In this document: one piece after another, positions 6,654 through 12,784 of the stretch
Numbering within the stretch: position 1 is the stretch's first letter
Layout: the number at the start of each line of letters is the position of its first letter
From: CAVPRW01 sp046727435 [NCBI: bacterium]
GTDB lineage: Bacteria; Tectomicrobia; Entotheonellia; J063
Reading direction: 5' to 3'
Length of the DNA: 12,874 nt
NCBI GenBank assembly: GCA_046727435.1
Contig: JBKPCR010000001.1
Coordinates: forward strand, 1-12,874
The notes under the pieces: model-generated
Database searches by the model: none
Told to the model about the DNA's origin: nothing
What the model saw: the letters and a program-made list of their open reading frames with translations, nothing else
Made by a program: the position numbers and the translations under genes

Positions 6654-7377
6654 GAGTCTTTGCTATAGAGAGGCGGGCGAGCTTTGCGAGCGCTATTTTT
6701 CTTCGCCCAGCGAGCGGATATAGCCGAGGTCCAGTCGTCCTGGGGCTCCCCAGCCTTTCTTTCCCTCAGGTACATCAGGACGAAAATGCTCGTACAGCGC
6801 GTAGGCGTAAGCCACCAGTTGGTCTGGTGTGTAAGCTTTGGCCAACGCTTCCATTGCGGCCCGCGCGTCAGCCAGCTCGTGACCGAACTTCTGTGCTAAG
6901 TAGCGCCTGACGCCAGCCGGATCGATCGGTTGACCTTTGGCCGTGGCTCGCACGCCTTGGTCCGTACTGATGACCGGCACCCGCCGATGCAACAGGCTCA
7001 CCATGGACGCGTCTGCCGGCTGGCGGGCTTTCTGTTCCTTGTCCTCTTGCACGTCTTGGGGCTCCTCGAAAATCCCCAGTCGCCTCCCTTTCGATTGGGC
7101 ATTGAGCCCAGCTACCGCCTTGCCCAGTGTCAGCGCGGCCTCATGGTCGTAGCCCAGCCGCTCGGCAACCACCGCCGCCCAAAGGGTTAGGACAGGGGCA
7201 CGATTAATTTTGACTGTGTGTGTCGCCATCGCTTGGACTCCTCTGCTTCCCCATCGGTCTGGACAGGAATAAGCACACCAAAAGAGGGGGTGGCGTGAGT
7301 GCTACACCATGCCTATCCAGTGTATCAGCGTATGAAGAGGCGTGCAAAGGGGCGAGTCTTTGCGATAGATAAGCGGG
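6654..7377 (+). repeat. 24-bp direct repeat flanking the 6693-7229 gene
   Basis: GAGTCTTTGCTATAGAGAGG plus GCGGG-type end at 6654-6677 recurs at 7354-7377 as GAGTCTTTGCGATAGATAAG plus the same end, with 21 of 24 bases identical and a spacing of exactly 700 bp. The left copy adjoins the attC-like remnant. The pair brackets the minus-strand gene and may mark its insertion or duplication. Confidence 0.5.
6693..7229 (-). CDS. Conserved hypothetical protein, uncharacterised family
   Basis: The 178-aa protein starts at ATG 7229 with GAGGAG about 9 nt upstream. It opens with THTVKINRAPVLTLWAAVVA (residues 3-22) and LGYDHEAALTLGKAVAGLNA, a helical block I associate with a widespread soil-bacterial family of unknown function. 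The middle (about 55-80) is polar and probably a linker; the C-terminal half carries PVISTDQGVRA, a DPAGVRRYLAQKFG helix, LVAYAYALYEHFRPDVP and GWGAPGRLDLGYIRSL. No signal peptide, membrane segment or catalytic motif is visible. It is the only minus-strand gene within the cassette-like region, and is bracketed by a 24-bp direct repeat. It reads as intact with good coding quality, in contrast to the decayed genes to its left. Confidence 0.75.
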   Translation of the reverse strand: MATHTVKINRAPVLTLWAAVVAERLGYDHEAALTLGKAVAGLNAQSKGRRLGIFEEPQDVQEDKEQKARQPADASMVSLLHRRVPVISTDQGVRATAKGQPIDPAGVRRYLAQKFGHELADARAAMEALAKAYTPDQLVAYAYALYEHFRPDVPEGKKGWGAPGRLDLGYIRSLGEEK

Positions 7378-7713
7378 GGCGCACGGGGAAGAGCAAGTCT
7401 TTGTATCTTGGCAGTGTCGCTTCTTACCTTATGCGCGGATCGGCGCAATCCAGGATAGCGGGCACGGGAAGGGAGGAATCTTCGATGAGCTTGGGTTGTT
7501 GATTTATTATCGAGTCAGGCATACAATCCCGGCGTGGTAGTGCCTTGAGATCGATGATAACAGGGATCAGGCAAAACTGCTCGATAACCAGTCCAATATC
7601 ACATTATCAGGGCAAAATGGCTAGTGAATCAATGGTTCGGCCCCTATCTCTCCCTTGACCTGACCGGTTGCTTATCGTAAGCTTCCATTCCGGCTCCATT
7701 TGACTATCTTCTC
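7230..7713. other. Non-coding gap before vapBC
   Basis: About 480 nt without a convincing gene. It holds the right copy of the 24-bp repeat (7354-7377). A 67-codon open frame from GTG 7299 (AGAGGGGG upstream; peptide with RRAKGRVFAIDKRGRTGKSK) overlaps that repeat but has no recognised family. Near 7555-7620 two loosely similar ATCAGG(G)CAAAA runs occur. TTGACC at 7655-7660 could be a -35 box for vapBC, but no good -10 follows. Confidence 0.4.
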
Positions 7714-7728
7714 TGGGAGAGTCTCCCA
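7714..7728. promoter_or_regulatory. 15-bp palindromic operator over the vapB ribosome binding site
   Basis: TGGGAGAGTCTCCCA is a perfect palindrome with 7-bp arms around a central G. Its last base is the A of the vapB ATG, and its left arm contains the GGGAGAG ribosome binding site. Ribbon-helix-helix antitoxins such as VapB/FitA bind palindromes at their own promoters, so this is a likely autoregulatory operator. It may also fold in the mRNA and mask the start. Confidence 0.6.
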
Positions 7729-7970
7729 TGGCAATCTTGACGATTAAGAATATCCCGGATGAACTGTATGAGCAGCTCAAGCAGAGCGCAGCCCGTCATC
7801 GGCGCAGCGTGAACAGTGAGGTAATTGTTTGCCTGGAGAAAGTGTTGGGCAGCAGCTTCATAGACCCCGCCACCTTGCTCGCCAGCATTCGCGCGCTGCG
7901 CAAGACTGTCTCCACGGTTTTCGTCACTGAGGAGGACCTCCAGGCAGCCAAGGACGAGGGGCGGTTGTGA
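7728..7970 (+). CDS. vapB: VapB/FitA-type ribbon-helix-helix antitoxin
   Basis: The 80-aa protein starts at ATG 7728, with GGGAGAG about 6 nt upstream. Residues 1-45 are an Arc-type ribbon-helix-helix DNA-binding domain (AILTIKNIPDELYEQLKQSA then HRRSVNSEVIVCLEKVL). The C-terminal part, ending FVTEEDLQAAKDEGRL, is the typical toxin-binding tail of the FitA branch. It should bind and neutralise VapC and, with it, repress the operon through the palindrome at 7714-7728. The stop codon overlaps the toxin start (GTGA), so translation is coupled. The pair forms one cassette in an attC array, a location where toxin-antitoxin cassettes are known to stabilise the array. Confidence 0.93.
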   Translation: MAILTIKNIPDELYEQLKQSAARHRRSVNSEVIVCLEKVLGSSFIDPATLLASIRALRKTVSTVFVTEEDLQAAKDEGRL

Positions 7971-8380
7971 TTGTGGTCGATACCAATGTCCTTATTTACC
8001 TCCTCGTCCCGGGCGAGCGTACGGAACAGGCCGAGCACGTCTTCCCCAGGGACCCCGTATGGGCGGCCCCCCTTCTCTGGCGATCAGAGTTTCGCAATGT
8101 GCTCGCCGTCTATATGCGGCGGGGGCTACTCTCACTTGACCACGCCCTGCAGCTCATCAACAACGCCGAAATCCTCATGCAGGATCGGGAGTACGAGATC
8201 TCCTCGGCGCGTATCCTCAGTTTGGTAGCCGGTACACGGTGTTCTGCATATGACGGCGAGTTTGTTGCGCTGGCCCAAGATCTGGGGTTGTCATTGGTCA
8301 CCTCTGACGCCAGGCTGCTCGCAGAGTTTCCGGCAACAACGATCGCCATGGACATCTTCGGGGCATGGCAGAATGGCTAG
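7967..8380 (+). CDS. vapC: VapC-type PIN-domain ribonuclease toxin
   Basis: The 137-aa protein starts at GTG 7967, overlapping the vapB stop by 4 nt. All four acidic PIN-domain residues are present: D5 in IVVDTNVL, E41 in LLWRSEFRNVL, D96 in SAYDGEFVALAQ, and D114 in LVTSDARLL. These coordinate the metal in site-specific RNA cleavage, commonly of tRNA or rRNA. Its length fits the family and nothing looks broken, so the module is probably active. The TAG stop at 8378-8380 is followed after one base by the left end of an attC (GCCTAAC at 8382), the close gene-attC spacing seen in integron cassettes. Confidence 0.94.
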   Translation: MIVVDTNVLIYLLVPGERTEQAEHVFPRDPVWAAPLLWRSEFRNVLAVYMRRGLLSLDHALQLINNAEILMQDREYEISSARILSLVAGTRCSAYDGEFVALAQDLGLSLVTSDARLLAEFPATTIAMDIFGAWQNG

Positions 8381-8400
8381 GGCCTAACCAGCCGTTGCAG

Positions 8401-9156
8401 GTGCGATCCGTTTCCCTGAAACCAGAGTCTTACAAAGGCTCTGGGGGATAAGGAGCTGAGATCCGCGGATCTTTGCCAACTCAATCTCCGTGCAGGTGCC
8501 ATTCCTGCCCCTCTGGTGTCGAGATGAGAGCGTATCCCCTGGGGTAGCGACTGACCCTCACTCCGCACAGCGGGGATCACAGGCGGTCACCCGGAATCCG
8601 CCTGGGACTCCCGTCGCGCAGAGCGGAACACGGACAGGCACACGAACCCCTGGTTGAATCGTCGTGAGGTGGGCGTAGCCGACGCGGCTTATCGGCTACG
8701 GCCACAAGGGCCAGGAGAGGGGCTGAGCGGAGCTGCAGCCGACGCCGAGACACCCCCGAGACACCCGGCGAAGAGTGGGAGCCGACGGTCAGCGTCAAAC
8801 GGAGATGGGGAACGGAGTAACCCCGTGTCGTGCTCCCCCGAGGAGCAGGTGTCAACCGGAGACGGCACGGTGGGGGGATTCCCCAAGCAGCCACGGCCGC
8901 GGGGAAAGCCCGCGGAGAGGCTGACGTGGGGACGGTGATAGGTACGTGATCGGGATGAGTCGCGCTGGAGAAGCCGTGAGCACGCCATGGAGCGAGGTAG
9001 GGATGACCCGGAAGGGGGAGGCGCCAACCTGCCGATCACCAGCCCGGCAGGGTGCCCATGACAGGGGACGTATCACTGAGGAGCCGTGTGCCGGGAAACT
9101 GGCACTCACGGTTTTGAAGCAGAGGCGGGGGAAGTGATTCCCGCGTCGACTGTAAC
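8401..9156 (+). mobile_element. ORF-less group II intron inserted in attC
   Basis: The element is 756 nt. It starts GTGCG (8401-8405), the group II 5' consensus, and ends CGACTGTAAC, with the A at 9149 placed 8 nt from the 3' end as expected for the domain VI branch point. Domain V at 9081-9114 is canonical. Candidate guide sequences: CTGCAG (8733-8738) can pair with the exon 5' flank TTGCAG (8395-8400) with one G-U, and CTGGTT (8650-8655) is a perfect complement of AACCAG (8386-8391); these would be EBS1/IBS1 and EBS2/IBS2. Near the start CCAGAG...CTCTGG forms a domain I hairpin. No reverse transcriptase or remnant of one exists in either strand, so it would need a maturase in trans to splice efficiently or move. 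It reads in the same direction as vapBC and the next cassette. Confidence 0.88.
9081..9114 (+). ncRNA. Group II intron domain V (catalytic hairpin)
   Basis: The 34 nt fold exactly as 8 bp (GAGCCGTG with CACGGTTT), a 2-nt bulge (CT) on the 3' side, 4 bp (TGCC with GGCA), 2 bp, and a GAAA tetraloop. The AGC triad is at 9082-9084. This length, bulge and GNRA loop are diagnostic. Domain VI follows at about 9116-9156, with GCGGG pairing CCCGC. Confidence 0.93.
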
Positions 9157-9299
9157 CGGATGGGCGGGACAGCGGGCGGTTTGCATGTTGTCGGCATGGG
9201 CGAAGCTCGAGGGTAGTTCCGCCGCCCGCCGCTGAACACTGGCCGTTAGGCTTCAAAAGAAACAAGGTAGACATAAGGCCGCCTTGAGGAGTAGACCAT

Positions 9300-10289
9300 G
9301 TGGTACAGTGCTGTCGGGTTCGTCGTGCCTTCACTCTGAGTCTGCTCGTGGCCCCACTCACAGCGGAGGCACAGCAGGCGACGAAAGTGCACCGGATCGG
9401 TCGGCTCTCTTCTGGCTCTCCCACCGAGCTCAATCCAAATTTGGAGGCTTTCCGGCAGGGGCTGCGCGAGCTCGGCTATGTGGAGGGCCAGAACCTCGTC
9501 ATCGAGTCCCGCTATGCAGAGGGGAGCCCAGAACGTCTCCGCGACTTGGCGGTCGAGTTGGTCCAGTGCAAGCTGGATGTGTTTGTGGCCGTGGCAGCCG
9601 CAGCGACCCGCGCTGCCCAGCATGCCACACGCACGATCCCGATCGTGATGGTGGGCACCAGCGATCCGGTAGGGGATGGGCTCGTCGCCAGCCTGGCGCG
9701 TCCGGGGGGAAACACCACGGGCTTCAGCAACCTGACCGTGGAGCTTCCTGGAAAGCGGCTGGAGCTCCTCAAGGAGGCGGTGCCCCAGAGCGTGCGCATC
9801 GCCGTGTTGGCCAATCCGGCCGCTTCAGGCTATGAGTCCGCGATGAACAACCTGACCGTGGCCGCTCGGGCGCTGGGGTTGCAACTGCACGTCGTGGAGC
9901 TGCGCAGTCCTGACGAGTTGGACGCTACCTTCGCGGCGATGACCCGAGCGGGTGCGGACGCACTCATCGTGGTGGGGGAGCCGCTCCTGTTGGATAGTCT
10001 GCGCGGACGGACTGTGGACCTTGCCGCCAAGCACCGGCTACCCGCGATGTACAGTTGGAGAGAGCTTGTGGTGGCTGGAGGCCTGATGTCGTATGGACCG
10101 AGCCTGCCTGACATGCACCGGCGTGTCGCTACCTACGTGGACAAGATTCTGAAGGGGGCCAAGCCCGCCGACCTGCCCGTGGAGCAGCCGAGGAAGTTTG
10201 AACTGGTGATGAACCTCAAGACGGCCCAGACGCTCGGGCTGACCATTCCCTCGAACCTCCTGATCCTGGCGGATGAGATGGTCAAGTAG
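9300..10289 (+). CDS. TrpX-type ABC transporter substrate-binding protein
   Basis: The 329-aa protein starts at GTG 9300, behind GAGGAG with 9-nt spacing. A signal peptide is present: RVRR, then FTLSLLVAPLTAEA, with likely cleavage before QQ; there is no lipobox Cys. The mature part is the type I periplasmic-binding fold of the PF04392/COG2984 family: FRQGLRELGYVEGQNLVIES near 51-70, DVFVAVAAAATRAAQ, TIPIVMVGTSDPVGDGLVAS, LARPGGNTTGFSN, and a C-terminal FELVMNLKTAQTLGLTIP. These proteins bind amino acids or related small molecules for an ABC importer, but no permease or ATPase is adjacent. An ATG at 9298 in another frame reads MWYSAVGFVV, like the usual signal peptide start of homologues, then stops: the N-terminus may carry an old frameshift, with GTG now supplying the start. 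It is the cassette after the intron-split attC. Confidence 0.88.
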   Translation: MVQCCRVRRAFTLSLLVAPLTAEAQQATKVHRIGRLSSGSPTELNPNLEAFRQGLRELGYVEGQNLVIESRYAEGSPERLRDLAVELVQCKLDVFVAVAAAATRAAQHATRTIPIVMVGTSDPVGDGLVASLARPGGNTTGFSNLTVELPGKRLELLKEAVPQSVRIAVLANPAASGYESAMNNLTVAARALGLQLHVVELRSPDELDATFAAMTRAGADALIVVGEPLLLDSLRGRTVDLAAKHRLPAMYSWRELVVAGGLMSYGPSLPDMHRRVATYVDKILKGAKPADLPVEQPRKFELVMNLKTAQTLGLTIPSNLLILADEMVK

Positions 10290-10403
10290 GCGTATGCAGG
10301 GACGTAGCGAGCGAGGTGGAACGGGCCTGAGAGAGAATAACTCTGGGGTCGGCGGTGGGGCGTGGGAGGGAAAGGCCACCCGCAGCCCCACGTGGTGCCC
10401 TCA

Positions 10404-10485
10404 GCCTTACATTAGCCTGCAGCCGACGGCCTACAGCGTCCGCTGCGCTCCCGCTTCCGGCAGCGGCTGAGCACCAGCGTTAGCC
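10404..10485 (+). repeat. attC site after the TrpX-type gene
   Basis: The right end is GTTAGCC (10479-10485) and the left end GCCTTAC (10404-10410), one base off the RYYYAAC consensus in its AAC core. CTGCAGCCG (10418-10426) pairs with CGGCTGAGCA (10464-10473), leaving two unpaired bases on one side, as attC sites have. The 115 nt between the gene stop and this site contain a hairpin (GTGGGGC 10355-10361 with GCCCCAC 10385-10391) without a T-tract. Confidence 0.65.
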
Positions 10486-10523
10486 GTTGAAACCGACTTG
10501 CCGTGTCATCACGAGGGAAAGGG

Positions 10524-11387
10524 ATGGAGAACGCTAAAGGTCCACAATTTATGCGATTCTGTATTCCCATCGTGGAGACCTTGAAAGCACTCGGTGGTTC
10601 GGGGAAAGCAAAAGAAGTCACTGACACGGTTCTGGAGCGTTTGCACATTTCGGAGCGAGAGCAGGCCCAAACGCTCAAGAACGGTGGTTCACGCGTGCGG
10701 AATCAAGTAGCCTGGGCAAGATTCTACCTGGCAAAGGGGGATTTACTCGATGCCTCCCGCCGTGGGGTATGGGCGTTGACAGAAAAGGGGCGTACCGTAC
10801 ACCTCTCCCCAAACGTAGTCACCCAGCTTTTCAAGGATGTACATGCCCAATTTCCGACCCGAGATGAGCCACCACATGTCGTGGACGATGTGCCAGAAAT
10901 GACCCCGCCGGTGGACCCGCCTGGTGACAGTGGGAGCCAGCGCACCTTGTTGGATGTCCTTAGGTCGCTCTCACCTGAGGGATTTGAACGCGTGTCACAG
11001 CGGTTACTGCGTGAGTCCGGCTTTGAGCGAGTCCTTGTCACGGGGAGGTCTGGGGATGGTGGGATTGATGGCCATGGCATCCTGCAGGTTAACCCCTTTG
11101 TGAGTTTCACGGTCTTATTTCAGTGTAAGCGCTACGCTGGTGCGGTCTCCGCATCGCAAGTGCGGGATTTCCGTGGGGCGATGATGGGACGGGCCGACAA
11201 AGGCATTATCATCACGACTGGCGCGTTTACAACAGAAGCGACGAAAGAAGCCCGACGAGACGGGGCACCGCCCATCGAGTTGGTGGACGGGGAGACCCTA
11301 GTCCAGATGTTTGAGCGCTTGGAACTTGGTGTAAGACCGAAGACCGTCTACGAGGTAGACGAAGGATTCTTCGGGGAATACCGTTGA
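10524..11387 (+). CDS. mrr: Mrr-type (type IV) restriction endonuclease
   Basis: The 287-aa protein starts at ATG 10524, 5 nt after GAGGGA; a GTG at 10503 is in frame but less likely. Residues about 5-105 are the Mrr N-terminal winged-helix domain (FCIPIVETLKALGGSGKAKE, RNQVAWARFYLAKGDLLD, RGVWALTEKG). After a proline-rich linker (about 115-140) comes the Mrr catalytic domain from LLDVLRSLSPEGFERVSQ: GRSGDGGIDG with D182, then FQCKRYAG with Q200 and K202, the D...QxK nuclease core, and GIIITTGAFTTEA. Mrr cleaves methyl-modified DNA and so restricts incoming phage or plasmid DNA; no methyltransferase is needed or present. All catalytic residues are intact. It lies alone between two attC sites, a defence gene carried as a mobile cassette. 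Confidence 0.92.
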   Translation: MENAKGPQFMRFCIPIVETLKALGGSGKAKEVTDTVLERLHISEREQAQTLKNGGSRVRNQVAWARFYLAKGDLLDASRRGVWALTEKGRTVHLSPNVVTQLFKDVHAQFPTRDEPPHVVDDVPEMTPPVDPPGDSGSQRTLLDVLRSLSPEGFERVSQRLLRESGFERVLVTGRSGDGGIDGHGILQVNPFVSFTVLFQCKRYAGAVSASQVRDFRGAMMGRADKGIIITTGAFTTEATKEARRDGAPPIELVDGETLVQMFERLELGVRPKTVYEVDEGFFGEYR

Positions 11388-11482
11388 TAGCAACGACAGA
11401 CACACCGCTACAGCCGACGCCCTGCAGCGTCCGCTCGTGCGTCGCTCCCGCTTTCGGGTGCAGCCCACCGCGAGCGTTAGGC
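11388..11482 (+). repeat. attC-like site after the Mrr gene
   Basis: The right end GAGCGTTAGGC holds an exact GTTAGGC core (11476-11482). Inside, CAGCCGACGCCCTGCAGCGT (11411-11430) is shared with the sites at 10420 and 12787. The left end is worn (AGCAACG near 11389-11395), and the arms pair less well than in the neighbouring sites; CGCTCG and CGAGCG give an alternative stem. The Mrr stop overlaps its left edge. Confidence 0.5.
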
Positions 11483-11506
11483 GGCATGACCAGGGAGGCG
11501 TACATT

Positions 11507-12097
11507 ATGGAAGCCGTTGATACCCGTCATGGCGTCATGATCGAGGCCGCCTGGCTCAAGTCCGGGGTCGGCCGCGAGGTGGCCCTCATGCTTGGGGGCA
11601 GCCTCCTCATCGCCCTTTCAGCTCAGCTCCGGTTTGTGCTGCCGTTCTCCCCCGTGCCCATTACGGGCCAAACCTTCGCGGTCTTGCTCTTAGGAGCCCT
11701 CTACGGGAGTAAACGAGGCTTAGCGACCGTCATGACCTATCTCGCCCTCGGTGCCATGGGCTTGCCCGTCTTCGCCGGGGGAGCCTTCGGCGTCGCCCGG
11801 CTCGTCGGCCCTACGGCGGGCTACCTGGTGGGCTTTCTCGCGGCGGCTTTCGTGGTCGGGTTCCTAAGCGAGAGAGGCTGGGACCGCAAACCTTGGACTA
11901 CTGCGGTCAGCATGATCATCGGGAATAGTATTATTTACGTGGCTGGCGTGCTCTGGCTCTCGCGATTCGTGGGTTGGCAGGCGGTCCTGAGCACCGGCGT
12001 CCTCCCCTTCTTGGCTGGTGACGCCCTCAAAATCGCGCTTGCGACGATCCTGTTGCCGACAGGCTGGAAGCTCATCGGCCGCTCTGGTCAGCCGTAG
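11507..12097 (+). CDS. bioY: BioY, substrate-binding (S) component of an ECF biotin transporter
   Basis: The 196-aa membrane protein starts at ATG 11507, 8 nt after GGGAGG; an in-frame ATG at 11486, just past the attC end, lacks a binding site. BioY family marks follow in order: LMLGGSLLIALSAQLRFVLP, PVPITGQTFAVLLLGALYGS, LGAMGLPVFAGGAFGVARLV and GPTAGYLVGFLAAAFVVGFL, then two further hydrophobic helices ending LPFLAGDALKIALATILLPT. About six membrane segments are expected. BioY captures biotin; alone it can support uptake in some bacteria, otherwise it shares the EcfA/EcfT energising module, absent here. There is no room for a biotin riboswitch or BirA operator between the attC (ends 11482) and the start. 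It is a vitamin transporter packaged as a single-gene cassette, with TAG stop 8 nt before the next attC. Confidence 0.93.
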   Translation: MEAVDTRHGVMIEAAWLKSGVGREVALMLGGSLLIALSAQLRFVLPFSPVPITGQTFAVLLLGALYGSKRGLATVMTYLALGAMGLPVFAGGAFGVARLVGPTAGYLVGFLAAAFVVGFLSERGWDRKPWTTAVSMIIGNSIIYVAGVLWLSRFVGWQAVLSTGVLPFLAGDALKIALATILLPTGWKLIGRSGQP

Positions 12098-12105
12098 TCT
12101 ATGCC

Positions 12106-12167
12106 GCCTCATCGTCCCGCTGGAGCCGACGCGGAGACCCGCGTCGCCGATGCCGGAGCTGTTAGCC
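12106..12167 (+). repeat. Short attC site after bioY
   Basis: The right core is GTTAGCC (12161-12167), the left end GCCTCAT (12106-12112), two bases off consensus. The centre is a strong hairpin: GACGCGG with CCGCGTC around an AGAC loop. At 62 nt it is near the lower size limit for attC. Confidence 0.55.
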
Positions 12168-12271
12168 GTCCGTTTTGCAGGGCATCGTGCTTCTCGCAAG
12201 GCACTGACGTGATCCATGAGAGACGGAGCCATGAGCAGGTTCACTGCAGTCACAGGAACGGAGGACAAGCG

Positions 12272-12574
12272 ATGTACATCCGCTTGAACATGTTCTCGGT
12301 CGGAAGCGGCAAGCGCTCGGAGGTTGAGAGGCTGGCCGATCGCTTTGCTCCCATCTTCAGGGCACAGAGAGGATTCAAGAGCGTCACGTTTTTCGAGGCT
12401 GATGCAGCGGCAGGTGAGTATGGCTCGTTGAGCATCTGGGAAACCAGGGAGGATGCTGAGACAGCGGACGCGGCCTTGATGCCGCAGTTGCAATAGGCTA
12501 TGGGTGGAGCTGGCCTGCAGGTGCGAGGGACACTGATCCGGCGAATCGGTGAGGTGATTGAGCCGAAGGCGTGA
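12272..12574 (+). pseudogene. Antibiotic biosynthesis monooxygenase (ABM)-like gene with in-frame TAG
   Basis: From ATG 12272, with GGAGG 7 nt upstream, the frame reads MYIRLNMFSVGSGKRSEVER, APIFRAQRGFKSVTFFEAD, GEYGSLSIWETREDAETA and ends PQLQ at a TAG (12494-12496), giving 74 aa. The same frame continues with AMGGAGLQVRGTLIRRIGEV and IEPKA to TGA at 12572, exactly the closing strand of the ABM ferredoxin-like fold; the full frame would be 100 codons, the family size. So a single-base change (for example GAG or CAG to TAG) has truncated an otherwise intact gene; the short product lacks the last strand needed for the dimeric barrel. ABM proteins are cofactor-free oxygenases or haem-degrading enzymes; substrate unknown. 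It may still be made in full if the stop is suppressed. It is the cassette after bioY; no clear attC follows at once. Confidence 0.75.
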
Positions 12575-12784
12575 CAACGGAAGCCAACCGTCGGGTCATC
12601 GAGAGCCGTCCTTGTGCTGTCGGCATCAGCCGTTGAGAGGAGGTACGTTCGCTCAGCCAAGGCGCGCTTGTGGCGCTCCATACGGAGACACTGCGCTTTG
12701 TGGCGTGCCACGCACCGAACGGCTGCTGAAGAGGAATCCCGAGCTGTAGGTTTCGCACTAATCCATGGACCAGCCAACCATGGC
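12575..12784. other. Non-coding stretch after the ABM gene
   Basis: I see no convincing gene. GTCGGCATCAGCCGTTGAG near 12618-12636 recalls one arm of an attC read in reverse, and AGGAGG at 12639-12644 is not followed by a credible reading frame. Confidence 0.3.

Larger units (their letters stand above)
8382..9251 (+). repeat. attC site split by a group II intron
   Basis: The left end GCCTAAC (8382-8388) and right end GTTAGGC (9245-9251) are exact complements and fit the attC RYYYAAC/GTTRRRY core. If 8401-9156 is removed, 8382-8400 joins 9157-9251 to give a 114-nt site whose left arm GCAG+CGGATGGGCGG pairs well with the right arm CCGCCCGCCGCTGAAC (9220-9235). Only the joined sequence restores this arm, so the site is an attC that existed before the insertion. 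With 756 nt inside one arm it can hardly be recombined by an integrase, which would lock vapBC to the next cassette. Confidence 0.85.

Noticed and set aside
7299-7502. 67-codon gene starting GTG with AGAGGGGG upstream
   Set aside because: No family resemblance, overlaps a direct repeat and ends in low-quality sequence.
8401-9156. Classing the intron as a standard group IIC-attC intron
   Set aside because: The insertion point (TTGCAG before CGGATGG, cassette-sense strand) does not match the TTGTT/T target on the opposite strand, and no reverse transcriptase is present.
8577-9433. Long open frames on both strands across 8577-9433
   Set aside because: They run through the ribozyme, including domain V, and show no protein family features; high GC explains the length.
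11483-11506. Biotin-responsive leader before bioY
   Set aside because: Only 24 nt separate the attC end from the start codon, and no BirA-type palindrome is present.
12575-12645. attC site directly after the ABM gene
   Set aside because: GTTGAGA misses the final pyrimidine of GTTRRRY and the flanks do not pair as attC arms; at most a fragment of a reversed site.
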